Of a DNA stretch of 37,277 bases, positions 28,807 through 37,277 are shown one piece after another. Under the pieces are notes generated by a model. That model saw only the letters and a list, made by a program, of their open reading frames with translations, made no database searches and was not told the DNA's origin. The stretch comes from an uncultured Gammaproteobacteria bacterium (GTDB taxonomy: Bacteria > Pseudomonadota > Gammaproteobacteria > Cardiobacteriales > CAKMZF01), in the NCBI GenBank assembly GCA_929200405.1, contig CAKMZF010000007.1, forward strand, positions 3,255 to 40,531, in the 5' to 3' direction. The position numbers and the translations under genes were made by a program. Within the stretch, counting starts at the first letter, position 1, and each line of letters opens with the position of its first letter.

Positions 28807-30045
28807 TTACTTGTTGTAACGCTCAAGCCATGCAGCTTCTAAAGCAGCTACCCATGAGGCATGTGGCTCTGGTAATACCGCGCCTAATTCAGCAGGTGAG
28901 AGTGAAGCAGAGCCGACAGGCAATGCTGCAAAAGCTTGTTGCTGTTCTGTCGAGAGCTTGTCTATTGCCAACACTGTGGGGTCACCCCAGATATCGGTAT
29001 TGGCTTTGCGAGTTTGCGCCTCTGGTGAGAGCAGGAAGTTAGCGAAAACTTTCGCGCCTGCTTTGGCCGAAGCATTAAAAGGAATGGCGACAAAATGCGT
29101 GTTGCCGATAGTTCCGCGGCTGTGCACATAGCTTTTAATGGTTTCTGGTAATTCCCCATTGGCGACAGCGCGACTGGCTTCATTTGGGTTAAAGCTTATA
29201 CCAACGATTAATTCGCCATCATTAACCAGCTGCTTCATTTGCTGGCCGTCTTTAGGGAAGTTTTTACCTGCTTGCCAGAGGTTAGGGTGCAAGTTATCCA
29301 GATAGTCCCATAGTGGAGCGGTTACAGCCGCGAAATCAACGTCATCAACCGGTTTTGAGAGCGCATCTGCATCTGCGGTTAGCTCGACTAATGCTTGCTT
29401 TAAGAAGGTGGTGCCATGAAAGGCTGGCGGAGCTGGGTAGGCGATTCGACCTTTGTCATTTTCGGCTAGTTTAGCAAGCTCTGTCATAGAGGTAGGTGGC
29501 TTTTCCAGCTGTTCGCTATCATAGTAAAACACTAGCTGTGCCATGCCCCAAGGTGACTCTAAACCGTCTGTTGGCACGCCAAAGTCCAGCTCAGTGGTAG
29601 GCTTATTTTCAGTATCGACATATTGGTAGTTAGGCAGATCCGTAGCGAAAGGACCTGTTAAGAGGTCATTGGCTTTCATTGCCTTAAAGTTCTCACCATT
29701 GATCCACATGAGGTCAACTTTACCACCCTCTGTTACATTAGCTTCTTTTTCAGTTTTAATGCGTTGAACCACCACCGCAGCATCTGCTTTGACATGGTTG
29801 ACTGTGACATCATATTGTTCTTTAACTTGCTCACCTGCCCAAGCGATATAATCATTAATGGCTTGTGAGCCACCCCAGGCGTGAAAATAAACAGTTTGCC
29901 CTTTTGCTTGCTCTAAATCTTGCTGCCAGTCATCTGCAAATGCACTGGTGGTTAGAATGGCGCTAGATAGCAGTAAGGCTTTTTTTAGTGATGAGCGAAT
30001 GGTGTTGCTCGTCAATATTGTTTGTTTGGTGGTGTTTATAGGCAT
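28807..30045 (-). CDS. ABC transporter substrate-binding protein (YnjB-like)
   Basis: 412 aa; signal peptide (KKALLLSSAILTTSAFA), TVYFHAWGGSQAINDYIAWAGEQVKEQYDVTVNHVK..., SPWGMAQLVFYYDSE; first gene of a ynjBCD-like cluster. Confidence 0.9.
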   Translation of the reverse strand: MPINTTKQTILTSNTIRSSLKKALLLSSAILTTSAFADDWQQDLEQAKGQTVYFHAWGGSQAINDYIAWAGEQVKEQYDVTVNHVKADAAVVVQRIKTEKEANVTEGGKVDLMWINGENFKAMKANDLLTGPFATDLPNYQYVDTENKPTTELDFGVPTDGLESPWGMAQLVFYYDSEQLEKPPTSMTELAKLAENDKGRIAYPAPPAFHGTTFLKQALVELTADADALSKPVDDVDFAAVTAPLWDYLDNLHPNLWQAGKNFPKDGQQMKQLVNDGELIVGISFNPNEASRAVANGELPETIKSYVHSRGTIGNTHFVAIPFNASAKAGAKVFANFLLSPEAQTRKANTDIWGDPTVLAIDKLSTEQQQAFAALPVGSASLSPAELGAVLPEPHASWVAALEAAWLERYNK

Positions 30046-30178
30046 ACATGTCCTTTGATTAAATTTTAAGAATCTTAATATTAGATCTACAGCTACATTA
30101 TTGGCAGAAAATCTGATTTGAGAATCTACGATGAAGTGATGCAGATAGATGCAATTTGGTTAAATTATATTAACAAAG

Positions 30179-31414
30179 CTAGCTTGGAAAGTCTGTAAAG
30201 CCTTCGACACCAGAGGCAAACTGAGCCATCTTTTTTTTGAATAAAGTATTGTTATTGGCAATATTTATTGCTGCCCCTCTGAGGCTTGTAAATGGCGATT
30301 TTGGTGTTTGAAAGCATTTATAAAGCCAATCTATAGTTTGCTGTGCTGCCTGAGCATGAACTTGACGGTGACGCTGATATTTTTGCAGAGCCGAGATTTT
30401 AATTTCACCATTAAGAGCTCTTTTCAGGGCGATTACATCCATAAATCCAAGGTTTGCACCTAAACCAGCGAGAGGATGGACTTGATGTGCGGCATCGCCA
30501 ATCAGCACTACTCGTTGTTGGTGATATCGCTTGCTTCTACCGTAGGCAAGCGGAAATGCTATGCGCTTGGTGGCTCCGATAATATGACCTACGTCATTAT
30601 TGGAATATTCGTTGAGGCATTCGCAGAAATTGGTATCGGAAAGTGCCATAACCGCATTGACATCAGTCGTGGACCAAACAATAGAGCAGTGATATTGATC
30701 TATGGGTAAAAATGCCAGAATGTCTTTGCCGATGAACCACTGTCTGGCAATAGCTAGATTGTCATCACTGTGTTGGATAGTTGTCACCACGCCATGATGA
30801 TTGTATTTATGAATGGCGTGGGGGATTTCTAATGTATTTCGGATGGCTGATTGAGCACCATCAGCAGCAATGATTAGCGAGGATTGCACGGAACGAGTTC
30901 TGCCCGTGACACTATCTGTGAAATTCAGCAGGCCATCCGCTAATTTCGCGGCAGTGTTTTCAGCTGGGTTAAATATTGCTTGTGCTATTTGGCATTGTCG
31001 GGGATTAATCGCCTGTTGGAGACTATATAGAATTGCTTGATTTTCAGTCATCCAACCCATGGGATATTGTTGCACACTTTGACCGTCTATCTCTAAAGTG
31101 CCTCTACCAACAGTGTCTTTTACTGAGATGCCTTTATAAGGGTAGGCAGCTGGCTGAATCGTTGACCAGACCCCAAGTGAGTCAAAGAATGCTTGACTGA
31201 CCGGGTTAATAGCGGAAATACGAGTGGTATTTTGCTGAGAAATATCGACTGAGTAACTTGAGAATTGAAATTGATCGATTGCCTCATAAGCAGGGTCTAT
31301 TAGTAGTATTTTATAATCATTTTGCAAAGCCACTGCAGCCAGTAAGCCCACCATGCCGCCACCAACAATGGTTATGTCAACATTATCGAGTGTTGAGGTA
31401 TTATGATGAATCAT
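30179..31414 (-). CDS. ubiI: FAD-dependent ubiquinone-biosynthesis hydroxylase (UbiI/UbiF-type)
   Basis: 411 aa; GXGXXG-type DITIVGGGMVGLLAAVAL, ADGAQSAIRNTL, VVLIGDAAHQVHPLAGLGANLGFMDV; overlaps the upstream UbiH gene by 4 nt. Family is clear, exact paralogue less so. Confidence 0.7.
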   Translation of the reverse strand: MIHHNTSTLDNVDITIVGGGMVGLLAAVALQNDYKILLIDPAYEAIDQFQFSSYSVDISQQNTTRISAINPVSQAFFDSLGVWSTIQPAAYPYKGISVKDTVGRGTLEIDGQSVQQYPMGWMTENQAILYSLQQAINPRQCQIAQAIFNPAENTAAKLADGLLNFTDSVTGRTRSVQSSLIIAADGAQSAIRNTLEIPHAIHKYNHHGVVTTIQHSDDNLAIARQWFIGKDILAFLPIDQYHCSIVWSTTDVNAVMALSDTNFCECLNEYSNNDVGHIIGATKRIAFPLAYGRSKRYHQQRVVLIGDAAHQVHPLAGLGANLGFMDVIALKRALNGEIKISALQKYQRHRQVHAQAAQQTIDWLYKCFQTPKSPFTSLRGAAINIANNNTLFKKKMAQFASGVEGFTDFPS

Positions 31415-32643
31415 GTTTTAAAGCTCAATTTAGGTTGTTTAAGTTGGCGACCACCGCCTAGGCTAACAAAAGCTTTTTGCAGAGTTGGTGACCAGTTTGC
31501 CAAACCAAAACCAATCCCCCTCGTGGCCCACAACCAATCGACAGCAAATATATTGATAAGTGTGTGGGTAAAAGCTCTGGTCAGTTTGTGATCTTCTGTG
31601 CGGTGGATTTGATAGGTTTGTAATGCCAGCTCAAAGCTATCGGACTCTAGGCAATACTCATATAGCCATGCAATGTCTTTGACGACTAAGTTATAACCTT
31701 GCCCAGCAATTGGGTGCATATTTAGCGCAGCATTTCCCAACAGCAAACTATTTCTGCCCACTAATTCTTTGGCATATTGAAAGCTAAGTGGGAATATCGC
31801 ATGTGATTCTGCTGTGCTAATCTCTCCAAAGCGATCCCCGATTCGATTCTGTAAAACAGCGATGAGTTCATTGGGATTAGTGTCTAGCTTTTGTGCTAAA
31901 GTAGCCGAATCTATTGTGAGTACAAAAGCATATTGATGTGATCCGCAGGGTAGCAGTGCAAGAGGCCCAGCTTTGGTAAAACGTTCATAAGCTCGACCAG
32001 TGGTTGGCTGAGTTGTGGTGATTATTCCGGTAATAGCATGATCTTTATAGGGCTGTGTATAAACCTCAAACCCTAGATTATGACGCAGTTGAGATTGTGC
32101 GCCATCAGCAATAATCAATCCATCGGTCTGATAGCTGTTGTTAGACGTGGTGATTGAATACGCGGTGCCACCGTTGCGGTTAGTAGGGGTGGCATTGCAC
32201 ACACTGTCAGTGATTATAGTAATATTGCTAAGTTGAGCTGCTGTTTTTTGTAGTAGATGTTGCAAGGCAGAAGAGGAGACAACAGCGCCAAAAAAATCCA
32301 TATCGTACTTTTCAGCTCTTAGTAACAATCTATTGACATGGCCTTTTTCGGAGACGTGTATTTCAGTCATTGGAGTGGCTTGAAGTATCCGACTAAAATC
32401 AGTATAGGAAATATCGAGCAAAGAAGTAAAAATATCAATACTTGTTTTTGACAGAGCCAAAGGCCTGTTATTCTGCTCTGGTGATAATGGAGAATCTGAA
32501 AAATGAAGATGATCTGGTGCGAATAGCGTGACCTGAAATCCTACTTTGCATAGAGCAACTGCCATTGCATAGCCAGCAAGTCCCCCACCTGCTATTCCGA
32601 TAACAGAATTTTGAGCGTAGGCAGGTTTATTAGTTTGGTACAT
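31411..32643 (-). CDS. ubiH: 2-octaprenyl-6-methoxyphenol hydroxylase-like FAD monooxygenase (UbiH-type)
   Basis: 410 aa; GIAGGGLAGYAMAVAL, IADGAQSQLRHNLGF, LLLGNAALNMHPIAGQGYNLVVKDIAWL; located between ygfB and ubiI. Confidence 0.78.
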   Translation of the reverse strand: MYQTNKPAYAQNSVIGIAGGGLAGYAMAVALCKVGFQVTLFAPDHLHFSDSPLSPEQNNRPLALSKTSIDIFTSLLDISYTDFSRILQATPMTEIHVSEKGHVNRLLLRAEKYDMDFFGAVVSSSALQHLLQKTAAQLSNITIITDSVCNATPTNRNGGTAYSITTSNNSYQTDGLIIADGAQSQLRHNLGFEVYTQPYKDHAITGIITTTQPTTGRAYERFTKAGPLALLPCGSHQYAFVLTIDSATLAQKLDTNPNELIAVLQNRIGDRFGEISTAESHAIFPLSFQYAKELVGRNSLLLGNAALNMHPIAGQGYNLVVKDIAWLYEYCLESDSFELALQTYQIHRTEDHKLTRAFTHTLINIFAVDWLWATRGIGFGLANWSPTLQKAFVSLGGGRQLKQPKLSFKT

Positions 32644-32712
32644 ATTATTGCTTTAGTGCTTGCTATATTTTTAGATGATCTCGGTTGTGGGTAGTGGAGA
32701 TGTCAGTGGTAG

Positions 32713-33255
32713 TTAATGAACGACTCTTTGTTTTGTACTAACTTGGTCTCTGGCGACTAGCATAGTTCCAGCGCGCACGTATTCTGAAATTTCGGTATAG
32801 GATATTTCGTCTTCCTCACTATGTGAGGTTTCAATGCTGCCTTCAGCTATGACTCCAAGATCTTGAAAAAAACTGCTAATATCTGGATCTAGCTGATCTA
32901 GCCGCTGTAAGCCGCCTAGGCCTGCACCAGAAATAAAGCCTCTACAATAATTGCTTAGAGCATAAAGTCTCATTTGCAGGTCGTCACTGTCTTCTGGTAG
33001 CAATAGGTCAAACTCATAATCATCTGAGAACAGCTCAGAATGGACGCGAAGTATCATTTTTTCAAGCAATGCTAAGCCATTGTCATCAGCAATTTCTAAT
33101 AAACTGGAGTGTTCGCGCCATAGAGTAGCAGCAGAGGTTTCTTCTAGCATGCACAGCAACCCACAGAGCACACCATAGTCCTCGGCAAGCTCTAGGCTGT
33201 CAAATTGTTGTAGTAAAGCGTGAATTTGGGTTTCTTTATCTGAGGAATGTGACAT
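32713..33255 (-). CDS. ygfB: UPF0149 / YgfB family protein
   Basis: 180 aa; LELAEDYGVLCGLLCM, LYALSNYCRGFISGAGLGG, EISYTEISEYVRAGTMLVARD. Confidence 0.88.
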   Translation of the reverse strand: MSHSSDKETQIHALLQQFDSLELAEDYGVLCGLLCMLEETSAATLWREHSSLLEIADDNGLALLEKMILRVHSELFSDDYEFDLLLPEDSDDLQMRLYALSNYCRGFISGAGLGGLQRLDQLDPDISSFFQDLGVIAEGSIETSHSEEDEISYTEISEYVRAGTMLVARDQVSTKQRVVH

Positions 33256-33368
33256 AAAAACTTTGTAAAATAAGTAAAGTTTGCCAAAATGGCATTGATA
33301 AAATGAGCAGATTTTTATTGAAAAACTGCTATACTAAAAAGTAAATTATAACAGTTTAGGCTAGGAAT

Positions 33369-33629
33369 ATGACAACCAACCCAAACAATAACGACATTGA
33401 TTCTACAACATTGCAAGGCAGTGTGAATCAACTTAAATTAAATGTGAAATTAGCGACGACAAATGCCAGTCACTTTGCTGATCATATCCAACAATTACAA
33501 GCACAAATTACCGAGCTTACTCAACAAAGAGATGAGGCTGTAGAAGATAGAAATGAAATGCATGCTAGGTTAGATCGTTTGGTCGCCAGATTAAGATTAA
33601 TGGGTTTGGAGCAAAGTCACTATGAGTAA
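33369..33629 (+). CDS. Small coiled-coil protein upstream of zapA (TIGR02449/ZapB-like)
   Basis: 86 aa; coiled-coil HIQQLQAQITELTQQRDEAVEDRNEMHARLDRLVARLRLMGLEQ; overlaps the zapA start by 8 nt. Confidence 0.8.
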   Translation: MTTNPNNNDIDSTTLQGSVNQLKLNVKLATTNASHFADHIQQLQAQITELTQQRDEAVEDRNEMHARLDRLVARLRLMGLEQSHYE

Positions 33630-34167
33630 TGTTGATGTCAGTCTTTTATCAAGACCTTTTAATATCGCCTGTAAGCTAGAGCAGCAAGATGCTTTGCACT
33701 CAGCCGCAAAAATGCTAGACAGTGAGCTTCATTCATTGCGAGACTCTATGACTCACGGTGTTGAATTTGAAAAACTGGTTGTGACCGCTGCGTTAAATTT
33801 CTGTGGTAGATACGGCAGATTAGTGGCTGAGTTTGAAGATTACATGACCGCTATTATCGATACCAATAATGAGTTGTCTCAACAACTAGCAGATATGCCC
33901 AATCCAGCTGAGTTTATCAAAGCCACAATGGAAGAAAACGGTTTAGGTGACATAGAAGGAGCAGAGGTAGCTTCAAGTTCTCTATCTGCGGAAAATTCAT
34001 CGGCAGATGAAAGTGTTAGTGAGTCTGCAGAAAGCTCTTTTGAGTTTCAAGATAGCTATGACAAACCTTTGACGGGGTTTGATGCTGGTATGGATTTTAG
34101 CCCTTTTGAGGACGATGAGTTAGATATTGACTTTGAGCCAAGCTCAAATACCTCATCAAAATCGTAG
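33622..34167 (+). CDS. zapA: Cell division protein ZapA with extended acidic C-terminal tail
   Basis: 181 aa; N-terminal ~92 aa ZapA-like (VDVSLLSRPFNIACKLEQQDALHSAAKMLDSELHSLRDSM...EKLVVTAALNFCG); synteny with 6S RNA and fau. Confidence 0.85.
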   Translation: MSNVDVSLLSRPFNIACKLEQQDALHSAAKMLDSELHSLRDSMTHGVEFEKLVVTAALNFCGRYGRLVAEFEDYMTAIIDTNNELSQQLADMPNPAEFIKATMEENGLGDIEGAEVASSSLSAENSSADESVSESAESSFEFQDSYDKPLTGFDAGMDFSPFEDDELDIDFEPSSNTSSKS

Positions 34168-34205
34168 AGAAAAGTAGCTAAGAAAGTCTGGAGTATCTAG
34201 ACAAT

Positions 34206-34233
34206 TTGAAAATCTCGGCGTATTCTTTATACA
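34206..34233 (+). promoter_or_regulatory. Candidate sigma70 promoter of 6S RNA
   Basis: TTGAAA (34206-34211), 16-bp spacer, TATACA (34228-34233), placing transcription start near 34240. Confidence 0.6.
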
Positions 34234-34239
34234 CGCTTA

Positions 34240-34424
34240 CTGAGCTGTTTGATAGGATTGCCGGGTAACCCCTTGTTCCTAATTTTACTTCCCGGAGTAA
34301 GAGTCTATAGTGCTACTGTGCATGTCCACTAGATGGAAAGCCTAAGGTGCTATACTCGTCTCCACTTGAACCTTTTGGTTCAAGGGTATAGGTAGACCGT
34401 CGGCAGCCTGGTAGGCACTTAATT
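34240..34424 (+). ncRNA. ssrS: 6S RNA (boundaries approximate)
   Basis: Between zapA and fau; contains the CTTGAACCttttGGTTCAAGGG hairpin and CGGCAGCCTGGTAGG 3' arm resembling E. coli ssrS (CCTTGAACCAAGGGTTCAAGGG...CAGCCTGCGGCGGC); 5' CTGAGCTGTTTGATAGG can form an imperfect closing stem (with G-U pairs) with 3' CCTGGTAGGCACTTA. Confidence 0.85.
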
Positions 34425-34447
34425 TATCTTCTTAGCTTTGCAATTTC

Positions 34448-35026
34448 ATGGCAATCACCAATAAATCTCTCAGGCTGCTCAAAAGGCAGAGTCGGCGAAA
34501 CCTCTCAGATTCTGATAGGTCTGCCGCCAATACTAGTATTTGTCGGCAGATATTAAATTCTGACGCCTATCGTGAGGCGAAACATATTGCGGCCTTTAAA
34601 TCTTTCGATGGTGAAGTTGATTTAACAGAGGTAATAGAGCGTTGTTGGCAAGACAATAAAACAGTCTATCTGCCCGTTATTCTCGGCTTAGGGAAACCTT
34701 TACTCTTTGTTCCTTATCAGCAACAAGACGTATTGATTATTGCAGAATATGGCATAGAGCGGCCAGATCACCCCAAAGCTCTTTGGGTAGAGTCACGCAC
34801 GTTAGATTTGGTTTTAACACCACTCGTGGCTTTTACCAGCAATAAACATCGCATGGGAATGGGTGCTGGATATTACGATAGAAGCTTCGCTTTTAAAAAG
34901 TCAGATGCGAATCATAAGCCAACATTGCTTGGTGTGGCTTATGATTGTCAGCGATGTGAAGAGATCACAGTAGAGGAATGGGACGTGCCACTTGACTCTG
35001 TGGTTACCGAGACACGATTTCTGTAA
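34448..35026 (+). CDS. fau: 5-formyltetrahydrofolate cyclo-ligase
   Basis: 192 aa; AFKSFDGEVDLTEVI, LVLTPLVAFTSNKHRMGMGAGYYDRSFA; downstream of 6S RNA as in many gammaproteobacteria. Confidence 0.93.
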   Translation: MAITNKSLRLLKRQSRRNLSDSDRSAANTSICRQILNSDAYREAKHIAAFKSFDGEVDLTEVIERCWQDNKTVYLPVILGLGKPLLFVPYQQQDVLIIAEYGIERPDHPKALWVESRTLDLVLTPLVAFTSNKHRMGMGAGYYDRSFAFKKSDANHKPTLLGVAYDCQRCEEITVEEWDVPLDSVVTETRFL

Positions 35027-35058
35027 AATCTATTCTATATAGTCAACCTGTAAAGCGC

Positions 35059-36624
35059 TTACAGGCTGTTGTCATTCAAAAACATACTATAAGCAGGATT
35101 ATCGGTTTCGGGCCAATAGCGATAGCCAATCTTTGTTAAATGCTCGTTGAGAGATACTAACTCGCTATCCGCCGCTTGAATACCCACTAAGACTCTGCCA
35201 TAGGCTGCGCCGTGATTTCGATAGTGAAATAAGCTGATATTCCAGTTTCCAAGACCTCTGAGAAAGTTCAGCAATGCTGAAGGGTGCTCTGGGAATTGAA
35301 AGCGAAACAGATGCTCTTTTTCATCTAATACCGCATGACCGCCTACCATATGCCGCAGATGCAGCTTAGCCAGTTCATTGTCACTGAGGTCCATTACCTT
35401 TATGCCAGTGTCTTGAAGCTCAGTCATAATCGCTAATTGCTCTTTTTTGCCATCGCGAAGTTGAACGCCAACAAAGATATCGGCTTCGGCCTTATCTGCA
35501 AAGCGATAGTTGAACTCAGTGATGTTTCTATTGCCAATCGTTTCGCAGAAAGCGAGAAAACTTTGCTTTTTTTCTGGAATGCGTACAGCGAATAATGCTT
35601 CCTTATGTTCACCAATATCTGCGCGTTCAGAAATATGCTTCAAGCGATCAAAATTAACATTGGCGCCAGAATTAATTGCGACAAAAGTTTTATTGTCAGC
35701 TTGCAGTGACCCTACTTTTGCTAATGCTTGCTGGTATTTCTTTAACCCAGCAATAGCCACTGCACCTGCTGGCTCAGCAATAGCGCGAGTATCATCATAT
35801 ATGTCTTTAATAGCCGCACATATTTCATCTGTCGTCACAGTGACCATAAGGTCAACCACCTGCCTAGCTACTCGAAAATTTTCGTCTCCAATCTGCTTAA
35901 CGGCTACGCCATCAGCAAATATGCCAACTTCATCAAGCGTGATGCGAGTTTGTTTATCTAGAGCCTCTTTCATGCTGGCGGCATCTTCAGGCTCGACCCC
36001 GATTATCTTGATTTCGGGTCTAAGCGCTTTAATTGCTGCCCCGACACCTGCTATTAAGCCACCGCCACCAACAGGAATAAAAACAGCTTCGATATCCGCT
36101 GTGGTCTGTCGTAAAATTTCCAAGCCGATAGTTCCTTGGCCTGCAATCACGTCTTCATCATCAAATGGAGGGGTGAAAGTTAGCGCTTTTTCGGCGGCTA
36201 ACTGCTTAGCATAGGCATTTGCTTGATCAAAATTTACGCCATGCTTGACAACCGTACCACCAAAATTTTCAACAGCCGTTATTTTAATATCAGGTGTAGT
36301 TTCTGGCATGACAATTATAGAAGGGATGCCCAGATGTGATGCAGATAAGGCAACACCTTGGGCATGATTTCCGGCTGAAGCGGTTATCACGCCTTTTTGC
36401 AAAGCCTCAGTAGGAAGCTGTGAGATTTTATTATAAGCACCGCGTATCTTAAAAGAAAAAACAGGCTGTTGATCCTCCCTTTTCAATAATATATTGCATT
36501 GTAGTCTTGTTGATAACTTAGGCATATTGTCAAGACTGGTTTGCTTGGCGACATCATAGACTTTGGCGTTTAAGATGCGCTTTAGGTAATCATTTAATAA
36601 GTTTGCGTGTGCATTATCTGTCAT
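35059..36624 (-). CDS. ilvA: Threonine ammonia-lyase, biosynthetic
   Basis: Start trimmed to MTDNAHANLLNDYLKRILNAKVYDVAK; PLP motif FSFKIRGAYNKI, ASAGNHAQGVALSA, PVGGGGLIAGVG, two C-terminal ACT-like repeats. Track ORF extends to 36666. Confidence 0.95.
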   Translation of the reverse strand: MTDNAHANLLNDYLKRILNAKVYDVAKQTSLDNMPKLSTRLQCNILLKREDQQPVFSFKIRGAYNKISQLPTEALQKGVITASAGNHAQGVALSASHLGIPSIIVMPETTPDIKITAVENFGGTVVKHGVNFDQANAYAKQLAAEKALTFTPPFDDEDVIAGQGTIGLEILRQTTADIEAVFIPVGGGGLIAGVGAAIKALRPEIKIIGVEPEDAASMKEALDKQTRITLDEVGIFADGVAVKQIGDENFRVARQVVDLMVTVTTDEICAAIKDIYDDTRAIAEPAGAVAIAGLKKYQQALAKVGSLQADNKTFVAINSGANVNFDRLKHISERADIGEHKEALFAVRIPEKKQSFLAFCETIGNRNITEFNYRFADKAEADIFVGVQLRDGKKEQLAIMTELQDTGIKVMDLSDNELAKLHLRHMVGGHAVLDEKEHLFRFQFPEHPSALLNFLRGLGNWNISLFHYRNHGAAYGRVLVGIQAADSELVSLNEHLTKIGYRYWPETDNPAYSMFLNDNSL

Positions 36625-36735
36625 ATAGAAAGTTGTGGGATAAGAAAAATTATATTGGGCTTGCATTATAGCTAACCTGATAGAGAATACCCATAGACAA
36701 ACGTTAAACAGAGCAATTAATCATAAGGAAAGATA

Positions 36736-37277
36736 ATGGATCAAAATGCACTAAAACAAGCTGTTGCAAAAGCAGCGATGGATTATGTTGAGCCAGGCAT
36801 GATTGTAGGTGTTGGGACTGGGTCAACAGTGAACTACTTCATTGATGAGTTAGCAAAAATGAAACACGATATAGAAGGAGCGGTTTCTAGCAGCGAGCAA
36901 TCTACAGAGAGGCTTAAGGCTATTGGTATTCCTGTGTTTGATTTAAATAGCACTGGGGGATTATCAGTTTATATAGATGGTGCAGATGAGTTCGATCAGC
37001 ACAAGCGATTAATCAAAGGCGGGGGAGGTGCACTCACCCGCGAGAAGATTATCGCTGCTGCTAGTGATAAATTCATTTGTATTGCAGATGAAACAAAGCG
37101 AGTAGACGTGTTAGGGAGATTTCCCTTGCCGATCGAAGTGATTCCCATGGCAAGAAGCTATGTGGCTAGAGAAATAGTCAAGCTAGGAGGGCAGCCAGAA
37201 CTCAGACAAGGTTTTACCACTGATAATGGTAATGTGATCTTAGATGTATATAATTTAAAGATAATGGAGCCAGTAAA
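36736..37277 (+). CDS. rpiA: Ribose-5-phosphate isomerase A (3' truncated by window end)
   Basis: Manually translated: [42 protein letters not shown]...[21 protein letters not shown]...[45 protein letters not shown]. Confidence 0.95.
   Translation, partial: MDQNALKQAVAKAAMDYVEPGMIVGVGTGSTVNYFIDELAKMKHDIEGAVSSSEQSTERLKAIGIPVFDLNSTGGLSVYIDGADEFDQHKRLIKGGGGALTREKIIAAASDKFICIADETKRVDVLGRFPLPIEVIPMARSYVAREIVKLGGQPELRQGFTTDNGNVILDVYNLKIMEPV

Noticed and set aside
30046-30178. Possible TPP riboswitch upstream of the ynjB-like (ThiB-superfamily-like) gene
   Set aside because: I could not find THI-box signature segments; the region is AT-rich without an evident aptamer.
35047-35065. Hairpin cctgtaa-agcgc-ttacagg at the fau/ilvA convergence
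   Set aside because: Short stem overlapping the ilvA stop with no clear T-tract; could be a weak terminator but not supportable.
35510-36214. 234-aa plus-strand ORF antisense to ilvA
   Set aside because: Fully antisense to a well-supported ilvA; low-complexity Ser/Ala/Pro composition typical of shadow ORFs.
1-37277. Searched by eye for CRISPR arrays, IS elements, integrases, phage genes, tRNAs, toxin-antitoxin pairs and defence genes
   Set aside because: No direct repeat arrays, transposase/integrase motifs, tRNA-like cloverleafs or recognisable defence families were seen; the gene content is core-like.

Overview
This is a gene-dense chromosomal window from what looks like a gammaproteobacterium (inferred from the ygfB-ubiH-ubiI / zapA-6S RNA-fau / ilvA / rpiA synteny). 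I found about 35 protein-coding genes, nearly all recognisable core or metabolic families. In order they are: Lrp/AsnC regulator and alanine dehydrogenase; ECF sigma, anti-sigma and DUF1841 cluster; nth and argF; a PAS-GGDEF-EAL protein; a patatin-like protein; sodB, grxD and rnt; a UDG-superfamily glycosylase; ppsA; a YqiB-like protein and DUF1653; roxA and purB; a YbaK-type editing protein; a Dpp/Opp-type ABC operon with a fused ATPase; a YnjBCD+YnjF-like ABC operon; ubiI, ubiH and ygfB; a ZapB-like protein and zapA; 6S RNA; fau; ilvA; and a truncated rpiA. I saw no phage, transposon, CRISPR, toxin-antitoxin or recognisable defence island, and no clear new multi-gene system. The best second-look items are: (1) a textbook intrinsic-terminator structure inside the start of the ynjC-like permease ORF, which begins at a TTG that overlaps the stop of a 4-codon mini-ORF; (2) an unlisted 47-aa putative membrane microprotein between argF and nth; (3) a ZapA with a long acidic, Ser-rich C-terminal tail; (4) the conserved but functionally unresolved ABC transporter + CDP-alcohol phosphatidyltransferase operon; (5) a perfect 10-bp inverted repeat with a consensus DnaA box in its loop. 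All assignments come from reading the sequence and remembered family motifs; no database search was run.
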